Positions 1-6,959 of a stretch of 20,850 nucleotides of DNA are shown piece after piece. The first letter of the stretch is position 1. Each line of letters starts with the position of its first letter. The position numbers and the translations under genes are program-made. The DNA is taken from assembly GCA_000436695.1 (NCBI GenBank), contig HF992532.1, forward strand, positions 1 through 20,850, in the 5' to 3' direction. The stretch is from Prevotella sp. CAG:1185 (GTDB lineage Bacteria; Bacteroidota; Bacteroidia; Bacteroidales; Bacteroidaceae). A model generated the notes under the pieces. The model searched no databases. It was not told the DNA's origin and worked only from the letters and a program-made list of their open reading frames with translations.

Positions 1-68
1 TTTTATGGGTTATCGAATTGTTTATCGGACAGTAATAATTCTAAATCCCGCTATTTTAGTCCAGCACC

Positions 69-151
69 CAAAAGGCATCAAAACAGATTGCAAAAGGGCA
101 CCTTTCAGGATGTAAAACACGGCAAACGACAACATAAAAGGTATCCTTTTA
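69..151. repeat. Cluster of short AAAAGG/CCTTTT repeats
   Basis: Three related short motifs lie close together: CAAAAGGCATCAAAA at 69-83, GCAAAAGGGCACCTTTC at 90-106, and TAAAAGG-TAT-CCTTTTA at 135-151. The last is a perfect 7-bp inverted repeat with a 3-base loop. The second is an imperfect version of the same form (AAAGG..CCTTT). No convincing gene lies in this stretch. The motifs look like degenerate copies of one intergenic repeat, but a genome-wide search would be needed to show that. The function is unknown. Confidence 0.4.
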
Positions 152-167
152 CAAACAAGGCACAATG

Positions 168-175
168 CAAATATA
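168..175 (-). promoter_or_regulatory. Possible -7 promoter element reading out of the window to the left
   Basis: Read on the minus strand this is TATATTTG followed by C, an exact match to the Bacteroidota -7 consensus TAnnTTTG. I see no good -33 TTTG at the expected 19-20 base distance. If it is active, it would drive a gene whose start lies beyond the left edge of the window, because no convincing reading frame starts inside it. AT-rich DNA gives such matches by chance. Confidence 0.25.
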
Positions 176-180
176 TTTTA

Positions 181-376
181 TTTGAAAATTAATCACTCAT
201 CACATAAAGGCTCAACCAACTGAATATCAGAGTTTTACAGTGTGACGAGTTTACGTCACGACTCGTCACGCATAGCTGAACCATGGCATCTGTGATGAGT
301 TTAGGCATCAACTCATCACACCATAACATGCTGTAAATAAAGAATTTAAAGGCTGATGTGACGAGTGATGAGTTTT
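181..376. repeat. Nested palindromic element built on GTGAYGAGT
   Basis: The unit GTGAYGAGT occurs forward at 242-250, 292-300, 358-366 and 365-373. It occurs reversed (ACTCRTCAC) at 195-203, 261-269 and 311-319. These form two inner hairpins: 242-250 with 261-269 (9 bp, 10-base loop) and 291-301 with 310-320 (11 bp, 8-base loop). The outer copies are also inverted relative to each other: 195-205 against 356-366 match at 10 of 11 positions. They resemble terminal repeats about 170 bases apart, with A-rich sequence outside. The element contains no reading frame and lies just downstream of the guanine deaminase gene. It could be a MITE- or REP-like repeat, a structured RNA, or a protein-binding array; the sequence does not decide between them. 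Confidence 0.6.
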
Positions 377-427
377 TGAAAAAAATTTCTGTTTTTAACT
401 ATCAAAAGCACGACGGAACAAACATAC

Positions 428-895
428 TTAATATTCAATCTTGTCGTCTTTCTGCGCCCACATTTCAAAAGCCTTTATAGCCTCGTTGCGCATCATCTCC
501 TCTGAAGTGAGCTTACGGTCCTCACGAGGCAGGGCAAGCTCGTCGTATATAAAAGAGTCATCAAAGCCGATATTCTTGGCATCAGTCTTGTTGTTGGCAA
601 AATATACTTTCTTTAATCTTGCCCAATATATGGCACCCAGACACATAGGGCACGGCTCGCACGATGTGAATATCTCACAGTCGCTAAGGTCAAATGTGCC
701 CAATGCTGCCGCAGCAGCCCTGATGGCGCTCACCTCGGCATGGGCCGTAGGGTCGTTGTTGGCCGTAACACGATTGACTCCTGTGGCCACAATTTCACCA
801 TTGCGGGCTATAACTGCACCGAAAGGGCCTCCGCCGTTGTTGACATTATCAATAGAAAGCTCTATGGCTTTACGCATAAGTTCGTCTTTAGTCAT
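428..895 (-). CDS. guaD: Guanine deaminase (cytidine/deoxycytidylate deaminase fold)
   Basis: Converts guanine to xanthine plus ammonia in the cytosol, in purine salvage and breakdown. The 155 residues show the zinc deaminase signature: HAE at 52-54 (His52 as zinc ligand, Glu54 as proton shuttle) and PCPMC at 81-85 (Cys82 and Cys85 as zinc ligands). The stretches NDPTAHAEV and SCEPCPMCLGAIYWAR and the GFDDSFIY segment closely resemble Bacillus subtilis GuaD as I remember it. The length and the C-terminal tail ending in EY also fit that family better than tRNA adenosine deaminase TadA. The start is the first ATG. A -7 element at 999-1006 suggests that it is transcribed alone with a leader of about 100 bases. 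The main alternative is a nucleoside deaminase of related specificity. Confidence 0.88.
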   Translation of the reverse strand: MTKDELMRKAIELSIDNVNNGGGPFGAVIARNGEIVATGVNRVTANNDPTAHAEVSAIRAAAAALGTFDLSDCEIFTSCEPCPMCLGAIYWARLKKVYFANNKTDAKNIGFDDSFIYDELALPREDRKLTSEEMMRNEAIKAFEMWAQKDDKIEY

Positions 896-998
896 AACAA
901 TTTAAATTAAAATGATATTTATAATTATACATACCCGAATATTCAGCCGGCATTATTATATTTTGAGATATAATGCCACATCATATCGGAGCGAACGA

Positions 999-1006
999 CA
1001 AATATA
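999..1006 (-). promoter_or_regulatory. Predicted -7 element of the guanine deaminase promoter
   Basis: The minus strand reads TATATTTG, matching TAnnTTTG. A TTG trinucleotide lies 22 bases further upstream (GTTGCATTT), slightly beyond the ideal -33 spacing. The element sits about 100 bases before the ATG at 895 and downstream of the asnS terminator, where a promoter is expected. Confidence 0.5.
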
Positions 1007-1116
1007 CGACTAATAACTTATTTAAATGCAACTGGCAAGTGAAATAATCTTTATTTTAACAATTTATGGAAAAACGGTCACAGTTTAGCCATAAGAAATT
1101 AAGCCCAACAAGCAAT

Positions 1117-1154
1117 AAAAAAATGAACCGACAAATATTGCATTGCCGGTTCAT
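1117..1154 (-). terminator. Rho-independent terminator after asnS
   Basis: On the minus strand a 12-bp stem (arms 1143-1154 and 1123-1134, with one G-T wobble) encloses an 8-base loop and runs into seven T residues (1117-1123). It lies 30 bases past the asnS stop codon. Confidence 0.8.
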
Positions 1155-1183
1155 CCCATCCATATTTATATTATAAAGAACAA

Positions 1184-2587
1184 TTAGAATTCTGCATTCT
1201 TCGGAGTACGCGGGAAAGGTATCACGTCGCGTATGTTCTGCATGCCTGTAACGAAGAGGATAAGACGCTCAAAACCAAGTCCGAAACCTCCGTGAGGACA
1301 TGATCCGTATTTACGTGTGTCAAGATACCACCACATATCCTTCATAGGTATGTTGCGCTCGTTTATCTCGGCCATCAGTTTGTCGTAGCTTTCCTCACGC
1401 ACGCTTCCGCCGATAATCTCGCCAATCTGCGGGAAGAGCACGTCAGTGCCCTGAACGGTCTTGCCGTCTTCGTTGATTTTCATATAGAATGCCTTTATGG
1501 CCTTAGGATATCCGGTCATGATGACAGGCTTCTTGAAGTGCTGCTCAACGAGATAGCGCTCGTGTTCGCTGGCCAGGTCGATACCCCAGCTTACAGGGAA
1601 CTCAAACTTGTGACCGTTCTTAACGGCTTCCTCAAGAATCTTTATTCCTTCGGTGTACTCAAGACGTACAAATGAGCCGCTTACAACCGACTTCAGACGC
1701 TCAATGAGAGTCTTGTCGATCATCTTGTTGAGGAACTCAAGGTCGTCCTGGCAGTTGTCCAAAGCCCACTGAACACAATATTTGATGAAGTCTTCCTCAA
1801 GGTCCATGAGTCCTTCAAGGTCGAGGAAAGCAACTTCAGGCTCAATCATCCAGAACTCTGCAAGGTGGCGCGGAGTGTTAGAATTTTCAGCACGGAATGT
1901 TGGTCCGAAAGTATAAATGGCTCCGAGAGCAGTTGCTCCCAGCTCGCCTTCAAGCTGTCCGCTAACGGTAAGTGAAGTCTGCTTGCCGAAGAAATCATCG
2001 TCGTAGATAATCTTTCCGTCCTTGTCCTTCTTCAGGTCATAAAGGTTCTTGGTGGTTACCTGGAACATCTGTCCTGCGCCCTCACAGTCGCTGGCTGTGA
2101 TAAGAGGTGTGTGGAAATAGAAGAATCCGTGCTCGTGGAAATATTTGTGAATGGCAATGGCCATATTGTGGCGTATGCGCATAACGGCTCCAAATGTATT
2201 GGTGCGAAGGCGCAGATGAGCATACTGACGCATGTACTCAAAGCTCTGACCTTTTTTCTGCATAGGATAATCACTGCCGCAAAGACCATAAATCTCCAGC
2301 TCACGGCACTGCAATTCAACAGTCTGTCCTGCTCCCTGGCTCTCAACCAGTTCGCCATTTACATTGATGCACGAACCTGTGGTTATCTGTTTCAGCATGT
2401 TTTCATCAAACTTTGCCGGATCGACAACTATCTGCACGTTCTTTATTGTTGAACCGTCGTTCAGAGCAATAAAGTCAACCGACTTGCTGCTACGGTGGGT
2501 ACGCACCCATCCTTTCACGTTTACAACAGCGCCGAAATCTGTGCGCTGAAGCACGTCTACGACTTTTGTTCTCTTGATATTCTCCAT
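1184..2587 (-). CDS. asnS: Asparaginyl-tRNA synthetase
   Basis: Charges tRNA-Asn with asparagine using ATP. The 467-residue length fits bacterial AsnRS. An N-terminal OB-fold anticodon-binding domain ([12 protein letters not shown]...[12 protein letters not shown]) is followed by a class IIb catalytic core. Motif 2 reads [17 protein letters not shown]. Motif 3 reads [19 protein letters not shown], and its ending IPFPRTP is typical of AsnRS rather than AspRS. I chose the ATG at 2585-2587 (MENIKRTK). The frame stays open for 30 codons to an earlier ATG at 2677, but those residues look non-coding and fall outside the conserved start. It lies 140 bases downstream of the pseudouridine synthase gene and ends with its own terminator. 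No clear -7 element is visible in the gap, so read-through from upstream is possible. Confidence 0.96.
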   Translation of the reverse strand: MENIKRTKVVDVLQRTDFGAVVNVKGWVRTHRSSKSVDFIALNDGSTIKNVQIVVDPAKFDENMLKQITTGSCINVNGELVESQGAGQTVELQCRELEIYGLCGSDYPMQKKGQSFEYMRQYAHLRLRTNTFGAVMRIRHNMAIAIHKYFHEHGFFYFHTPLITASDCEGAGQMFQVTTKNLYDLKKDKDGKIIYDDDFFGKQTSLTVSGQLEGELGATALGAIYTFGPTFRAENSNTPRHLAEFWMIEPEVAFLDLEGLMDLEEDFIKYCVQWALDNCQDDLEFLNKMIDKTLIERLKSVVSGSFVRLEYTEGIKILEEAVKNGHKFEFPVSWGIDLASEHERYLVEQHFKKPVIMTGYPKAIKAFYMKINEDGKTVQGTDVLFPQIGEIIGGSVREESYDKLMAEINERNIPMKDMWWYLDTRKYGSCPHGGFGLGFERLILFVTGMQNIRDVIPFPRTPKNAEF

Positions 2588-2727
2588 TGTTATTATTAAT
2601 TTTGACAGAAATCCGGTGTCGGCCACTCCTGCACTCGCATAAGATATGCCCTGACGGACATATATGGCCAGCACCAATATTTCTTTCGTCTAAAAAGCTT
2701 CAGCCTTTAATTCAAATTGTTGTTATA

Positions 2728-4131
2728 TTATTCAAAAGCGCCCATGCGCAGCATATCTACCTCTTTCTCGGTAAGGAAACGCCAGTCGCCACGACGCAAA
2801 TTCTTCTTTGTCAATCCTGCGAACTGAACACGGTCGAGCTTAACCACTCTGTAGCCGAGGCTCTCGAAGATACGGCGCACGATACGGTTCTTTCCACTGT
2901 GAATCTCTATGCCCACCTGACTCTTGTCTGTTGCGCTGGCATATTCTATTGCATCAGCATGCACCTCACCGTCCTCAAGAGTTATGCCTGTAGCAATCTG
3001 CTGCATGTCGTGGGCAGTAACCTTCTTGTCGAGGAACACATGATAAATCTTTTTCTTAAGGAATTTAGGATGTGTGAGCTTGCTGGCCAAATCGCCGTCG
3101 TTAGTAAGCAGAAGAACACCTGTTGTGTTTCTGTCAAGACGTCCTACAGGATAAATGCGCTCCGGGCAAGCGTTCTTTACAAGATCCATCACTGTCTTGC
3201 GCTGCTGCGGGTCATCGCTTGTGGTTACGCAGTCTTTCGGCTTGTTAAGAAGAACGTAAACCTTCTTTTCCATTGAAACCTTCTGGTCATGGAATCTGAT
3301 GTCATCAGTACGCAGAACCTTTGTTCCGAGTTCTGTAACAACTTTACCGTTTACGCTAACCACACCTGCCTGTATAAATTCGTCTGCCTCACGGCGGCTG
3401 CATATTCCAGCATTGGCAAGAAACTTGTTAAGTCTTACCGGCACTGTCGGGTCTATGTTGTTCTCTTTATACTCAATACGCTTCTTCATGCTGTATTTAG
3501 CATTCGGATCATAGTCGGGAGTACGCTGACGGTAGCCTCCGCGCTGCTGGTATGATGACTGGCGCTGCGGTCCGTAACCTCCGCGCTGATAATTGTTGCC
3601 GCGCTGATATGAGTTCTGACGTGGCTGATAGCCGCCATCACCGCCGTTATTGTAACGTGGACGATAACCTGACGACTGACGAGGCTGATAGCCGTTGTCC
3701 ATACCAGAATTATAATTCTGACGATAGGGTGAGCCTTGACGCTGGCCATACTGATTCTGACGCGGCTGATAGTTGCCGTCTGAATCATTGTTGTAACGAG
3801 AGCGATAGCCGCCCTGACGCTGCTGCGACTGATAGCCGCCCTGGCGAGACTGATAACCACCCTGCTGTCCGCCATTATAGCGCGGACGATAAGAGCGCTG
3901 CTGTCCTCCGTCAGACTGGAGTGCTGCGCCGAATCCTTCAGGACGGAATCCTGCAGAATCGTTATTGTAATTTCTACTTGACGAATATGCACGCTGTACT
4001 CTGATGCGCGGACGCATCGGTCTGTCTCCATTACGGTAGTTTGTGTTTTCAGCCGGTTTGTAGCCATCACGGCTTACATCATTCTGTCCGGTAAACGTAC
4101 CTTCTTTCTTGTTTTCTAATTCTTCTGCCAT
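2728..4131 (-). CDS. rluB: RluB/RsuA-family rRNA pseudouridine synthase with long Arg/Gly/Gln-rich N-terminal tail
   Basis: Predicted to isomerise a uridine in 23S rRNA to pseudouridine. The 467 residues have two parts. Residues 20-215 are low complexity, rich in R, G, Q, Y, N and S, with recurring units such as YQPRQ, YRPRYNN and GGYQ, and are probably disordered. The enzyme follows: an S4 RNA-binding domain at about 232-280 (RLNKFLANAGICSRREADEFI), then the RsuA/RluB catalytic domain with the GRLDRNTTG motif, where Asp333 is the expected catalytic residue, and KNRIVRRIFE near 414-423. E. coli RluB is about 290 residues and has a different tail at the other end. RluB is the likely subfamily, but RluE/RluF-like specificity cannot be excluded by eye. 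It lies between purB and asnS, with gaps of more than 100 bases on both sides. Confidence 0.85.
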   Translation of the reverse strand: MAEELENKKEGTFTGQNDVSRDGYKPAENTNYRNGDRPMRPRIRVQRAYSSSRNYNNDSAGFRPEGFGAALQSDGGQQRSYRPRYNGGQQGGYQSRQGGYQSQQRQGGYRSRYNNDSDGNYQPRQNQYGQRQGSPYRQNYNSGMDNGYQPRQSSGYRPRYNNGGDGGYQPRQNSYQRGNNYQRGGYGPQRQSSYQQRGGYRQRTPDYDPNAKYSMKKRIEYKENNIDPTVPVRLNKFLANAGICSRREADEFIQAGVVSVNGKVVTELGTKVLRTDDIRFHDQKVSMEKKVYVLLNKPKDCVTTSDDPQQRKTVMDLVKNACPERIYPVGRLDRNTTGVLLLTNDGDLASKLTHPKFLKKKIYHVFLDKKVTAHDMQQIATGITLEDGEVHADAIEYASATDKSQVGIEIHSGKNRIVRRIFESLGYRVVKLDRVQFAGLTKKNLRRGDWRFLTEKEVDMLRMGAFE

Positions 4132-4238
4132 ATTATTTTCAATTAAAGCCTCACGGCGGTTAATAATTAAATTATTAAAAGTTACAAGATTTATCTTTTT
4201 ACTACATCAACTAAGACATTCAAAAACAGGCAGGCATC

Positions 4239-4271
4239 TCTGCGGCCGGTACTCAATACTGAAGCCGCAGA
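4239..4271 (-). terminator. Weak candidate terminator or hairpin after purB
   Basis: An 8-bp inverted repeat (TCTGCGGC at 4239-4246, GCCGCAGA at 4264-4271) lies 15 bases past the purB stop. A short T run on the minus strand (4222-4226) begins about a dozen bases after the stem instead of directly. It may be a leaky terminator or only an mRNA 3' structure. Confidence 0.35.
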
Positions 4272-4285
4272 CTAAACCCTATAAA

Positions 4286-5632
4286 TTAAATTCCTGTATA
4301 ATTGTGCGGTGTGATGGCCATCAGTTCGGCCTTTATCTCATCGCTCACATTGAGTTCACTTATAAATTGATGAATTGTTTCTTCTGTCATTTTCTGGTTT
4401 GTACGCGTAAGAGCCTTCAGGGCTTCATACGGATGCGGATAGGCCTCACGGCGCAGTATAGTCTGAATGGCCTCAGCCACAACAGCCCATGTGTTGTCGA
4501 GATCTGCACTGATTTTCTTTTCGTTAAGAATCAGCTTGCGCAGTCCCTTAAGCGTACTCTGTATTGCAATTACGGTATGTCCCAACGGAACGCCTATATT
4601 ACGCAACACGGTAGAATCAGTCAGGTCGCGCTGCAGACGGCTAACGGGCAGTTTCTGTGCAAGGAACTGCAGTACGGCATTAGCCATGCCGAGATTGCCT
4701 TCACTATTTTCAAAGTCAATCGGATTAACTTTGTGTGGCATTGCACTTGAGCCAACCTCACCGGCCTTAATCTTCTGCTTGAAGTATTCCATAGAGATAT
4801 ACATCCAGAAATCTCGGTCAAGATCGATGATTATAGTATTAATTCGTCTTACTGCATCTAGCACAGCTCCAAGACAGTCATAATTACTGATCTGTGTTGT
4901 CCACTGCTCGCGAACGAGTCCGAGTTTTTCGCTTACGAACTTATTGCCGAAATCTTTCCAGTCATATTTCGGATATGCTACGTGATGAGCGTTAAAATTA
5001 CCCGTGGCACCACCAAACTTGGCAGTAATCTCACATTTACGCAGAGACTCGAGCTGAATTTGCAGACGATAAGCGAACACCATAACTTCTTTGCCCAGAC
5101 GTGTAGGTGAAGCAGGCTGTCCGTGAGTCTTTGCCAACATCGGAACGTCTTTCCATTCCTCGGCATAGTCGGTAAGCTGCTTTATAAGCTCTTCAAACTG
5201 AGGAATAACAACATCAGCCAATGCTTCTTTGAGCGAAAGCGGCACTGATGTATTATTTATATCCTGTGATGTAAGTCCGAAATGGATAAACTCCTTGAAC
5301 GATTCAAGTCCGCCAATAGCATCAAACTGTTCCTTTATGTAATATTCCACGGCCTTAACGTCGTGATTCGTGATGCCTTCAATTTCTTTGACACGAGCCG
5401 CACCGGCTTCATCAAACTTGCGATAAATATCGCGCAGACGCTCGAACAGCGAGTGGTCAAAATCTTTTAACTGAGGAAGCGGAAGTTCACACAGCGCAAT
5501 GAAATACTCAATCTCAACACGTATACGATAACGTATGAGAGCATACTCTGAAAAATAATCAGCAAGCCGTTCGGTTTTGCCTCTGTATCGGCCATCTATC
5601 GGAGAGATGGCTGTAAGTAAATCAAGATTCAT
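4286..5632 (-). CDS. purB: Adenylosuccinate lyase
   Basis: Catalyses two fumarate-releasing steps of purine synthesis: SAICAR to AICAR, and adenylosuccinate to AMP. The 448 residues match the fumarase/aspartase superfamily in the longer PurB form, which opens ISPIDGRYRGKT like the E. coli enzyme. Visible motifs are TSQDINN at 121-127, the KTHGQPASPT segment with His170, and the flexible signature loop GSSAMPHKVNPIDFEN at 294-309 with its catalytic serine. The ATG at 5632 gives the expected N terminus. A -7 element at 5655-5662 places the transcription start close to the ATG, so the leader would be very short. The gene lies directly downstream of a tRNA-Val gene but is separated from it by a strong terminator. 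Confidence 0.96.
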   Translation of the reverse strand: MNLDLLTAISPIDGRYRGKTERLADYFSEYALIRYRIRVEIEYFIALCELPLPQLKDFDHSLFERLRDIYRKFDEAGAARVKEIEGITNHDVKAVEYYIKEQFDAIGGLESFKEFIHFGLTSQDINNTSVPLSLKEALADVVIPQFEELIKQLTDYAEEWKDVPMLAKTHGQPASPTRLGKEVMVFAYRLQIQLESLRKCEITAKFGGATGNFNAHHVAYPKYDWKDFGNKFVSEKLGLVREQWTTQISNYDCLGAVLDAVRRINTIIIDLDRDFWMYISMEYFKQKIKAGEVGSSAMPHKVNPIDFENSEGNLGMANAVLQFLAQKLPVSRLQRDLTDSTVLRNIGVPLGHTVIAIQSTLKGLRKLILNEKKISADLDNTWAVVAEAIQTILRREAYPHPYEALKALTRTNQKMTEETIHQFISELNVSDEIKAELMAITPHNYTGI

Positions 5633-5654
5633 AACTAATACGTATTAACGGTTG

Positions 5655-5662
5655 CAAAATTA
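5655..5662 (-). promoter_or_regulatory. Predicted -7 element of the purB promoter
   Basis: The minus strand reads TAATTTTG followed by C, matching TAnnTTTG. It lies 22 bases before the purB ATG, so the leader would be roughly 15-20 bases. No clear -33 element is visible. I see no purine riboswitch or operator-like repeat here. Confidence 0.5.
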
Positions 5663-5779
5663 ATAATTAAAATCGATTTAATGCACTTATGCTATATAAA
5701 AGTTTGTTCTAAATTGCTTTTTTATTAATCAGAAGCCTGTATTAATGATATTATGGAAAGTTAGTATTATATATGACAT

Positions 5780-5816
5780 AAAAAAATCCGATAATGAAAA
5801 AGCATTATCGGATTTT
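5780..5816 (-). terminator. Rho-independent terminator of tRNA-Val copy 1
   Basis: A perfect 14-bp stem (arms 5783-5796 and 5803-5816, core ATCCGATAATG) with a 6-base loop is followed on the minus strand by T residues at 5780-5786. It begins only 3 bases past the tRNA 3' end and separates the tRNA from purB. Confidence 0.85.
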
Positions 5817-5818
5817 CG

Positions 5819-5893
5819 TGGGCGTTGACGGATTCGAACCGCCGACCCTCTGCTTGTAAGGCAGATGCTCTAAACCAGCTGAGCTAAACGCCC
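5819..5893 (-). tRNA. tRNA-Val (anticodon UAC), copy 1
   Basis: The minus strand folds into a complete 75-base cloverleaf: acceptor stem GGGCGTT/AACGCCC, D arm GCTC...GAGC, anticodon stem TCTGC/GCAGA with loop CTTACAA (anticodon TAC), T arm with TTCGAAT, and discriminator A. The CCA end is not encoded. It is identical to the copy at 6866-6940. It decodes GUA and, by wobble, other valine codons. Confidence 0.97.
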
Positions 5894-5912
5894 TTGTTCT
5901 TGTAAGCGAGTG

Positions 5913-5944
5913 CAAAGATATAGTGTTTTTTTCTTTCCTCCAAA
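5913..5944 (-). promoter_or_regulatory. Promoter of tRNA-Val copy 1
   Basis: The minus strand shows TTTGG (5940-5944), a 19-base spacer, then TATCTTTG followed by C (5913-5920). This is a near-ideal Bacteroidota -33/-7 promoter. The transcript would start about a dozen bases before the tRNA 5' end. The second tRNA copy has the same arrangement with a different spacer sequence. Confidence 0.8.
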
Positions 5945-6144
5945 TTTTCAGACAACTTTTTTCATTTTTTCTTAAAAAAACAGCTAAAGAAGGTACATTT
6001 TATCAAAAATCAATGCCGAGAACAACAAAAACAAGGTATCAGACAGATAAAAGCACACGCAAAACTTTTTTACGCATTACACAAACCTATCTGCAAAAAA
6101 GGCAATAAAAACAGGCAGATGCCCAACGAAGCCGAACACAGACA

Positions 6145-6570
6145 TCAAAGTTTATACAAATCCCGTTCCGACATAACGTCAACGTTATACTCAGAAAGTA
6201 TCTTTTCACAACTCTCAAGGTCGGTAGGACGTACTACGACATGAGCAACATCGCCGCTGGAAAAAGAATACATATATTCAATAAAGACGCCATTACCAGA
6301 CAAATACTTCAATATTTTGGCCAGAGAGCCACTTGTATTCGGACACACGAACCCTATCACCTCAGTAATTTTAACCGCATAATTTGCTTCTTTCAGAACT
6401 TTCAAGGCAAGCTCCGGATCAGACACGATGCACCGCAATATACCAAAATCAGAATTATCGGCAATACTCATTGCCGAAAGATTTATGCCAGCCCGCCCAA
6501 GAACGTCAGTAACTTCTGTGAGCTGTCCAGATTTGTTTTCAAGAAAAACAGATAATTGTTTTGCCAACAT
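6145..6570 (-). CDS. Small protein with two ACT domains, probably amino-acid-binding regulator
   Basis: The 141 residues consist of two ACT domains and little else. The first spans about residues 3-70 (KQLSVFLENKSGQLTEVTDVL, the usual opening strand and helix) and the second about 72-141 (GFVCPNTSGSLAKILKYL). ACT domains bind small ligands, often amino acids, at subunit interfaces. No enzyme or DNA-binding domain is attached. In other Bacteroidales a protein of this type often sits beside a phenylacetate-CoA ligase-like gene; no such gene is in this window. The gene stands alone between two identical tRNA-Val genes and has a candidate -7 element at 6640-6647. The ligand and partner are unknown. 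Confidence 0.85.
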   Translation of the reverse strand: MLAKQLSVFLENKSGQLTEVTDVLGRAGINLSAMSIADNSDFGILRCIVSDPELALKVLKEANYAVKITEVIGFVCPNTSGSLAKILKYLSGNGVFIEYMYSFSSGDVAHVVVRPTDLESCEKILSEYNVDVMSERDLYKL

Positions 6571-6639
6571 TGTAATTACATTTTAAGGTTATATATTTTA
6601 AAAAAAGGCAACACACCGCAACGTATTAATGCCATGCTA

Positions 6640-6647
6640 CAAACATA
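6640..6647 (-). promoter_or_regulatory. Predicted -7 element of the ACT-domain gene
   Basis: The minus strand reads TATGTTTG, matching TAnnTTTG, with a TTG 19 bases upstream. The transcript leader would be about 60-65 bases before the ATG at 6570. The stretch between this element and the gene holds no other recognisable structure. Confidence 0.45.
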
Positions 6648-6757
6648 CAAATAAATCATGAAACAACAACCTTATAGGAAACAAAATATCCACACACAAC
6701 AAAAAAATAATTATCATTCAAAGCCGGTACCGCTAAAATTGCAAAAAACATGATAAT

Positions 6758-6792
6758 AAAAAAAGGCTCTCCCATTTTCAGGTGAGCCCTTT
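6758..6792 (-). terminator. Second hairpin with T tract downstream of tRNA-Val copy 2
   Basis: On the minus strand GGCTC (6786-6790 region) pairs with GAGCC (6765-6769), with flanking AAA/TTT pairs and a bulged G. The stem is followed by seven T residues (6758-6764). It lies about 40 bases beyond the tRNA terminator and may be a backup terminator, or the end of a very short transcript. Confidence 0.5.
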
Positions 6793-6832
6793 ATTTCCAT
6801 TGTCCCGTTAAAGGCTTAGCGCATATAACACA

Positions 6833-6861
6833 AAAAAGTCAGACTTGAAGTCTGACTTTTT
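6833..6861 (-). terminator. Rho-independent terminator of tRNA-Val copy 2
   Basis: Perfect 13-bp arms (6833-6845 and 6849-6861, core AGTCAGACT) with a 3-base loop, and T residues on the minus strand side. It begins 5 bases past the tRNA 3' end. Its sequence is unrelated to the terminator of copy 1. Confidence 0.85.
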
Positions 6862-6865
6862 CTAG

Positions 6866-6940
6866 TGGGCGTTGACGGATTCGAACCGCCGACCCTCTGC
6901 TTGTAAGGCAGATGCTCTAAACCAGCTGAGCTAAACGCCC
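6866..6940 (-). tRNA. tRNA-Val (anticodon UAC), copy 2
   Basis: Identical over all 75 bases to the copy at 5819-5893, with the same cloverleaf, anticodon TAC, discriminator A and no encoded CCA. The identity extends through the leader to the -7 element: 103 identical bases at 6865-6967 and 5818-5920. Confidence 0.97.
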
Positions 6941-6959
6941 TTGTTCTTGTAAGCGAGTG

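Noticed and set aside
22..135. 37-codon open frame on the minus strand at the left edge
   Set aside because: It runs straight through the AAAAGG/CCTTTT repeats, so the frame is explained by repeat sequence. It shows no protein-like conservation signals I recognise.
181..376. CRISPR array
   Set aside because: The repeats are only 9 bases, alternate in orientation and have irregular spacing. No cas gene is in the window.
441..905. Plus-strand 154-residue open frame opposite guanine deaminase
   Set aside because: It is a shadow of the guaD coding sequence. The minus strand carries the complete zinc deaminase motif set.
2588..2677. Thirty-codon N-terminal extension of asparaginyl-tRNA synthetase from an upstream ATG
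   Set aside because: The extra residues have no family counterpart. The ATG at 2585-2587 gives the expected [12 protein letters not shown] start and a normal length.
3486..4070. Long overlapping open frames opposite to and out of frame with the pseudouridine synthase N terminus
   Set aside because: The repetitive Arg/Gly/Gln codons keep alternative frames open. The S4 and catalytic domains are in the chosen frame.
4223..6132. Shared string AAAAACAGGCAG near the purB end and near the ACT-gene end as a repeat family
   Set aside because: Only about 12 bases are shared, and the flanks and structure differ, so two occurrences are weak evidence.
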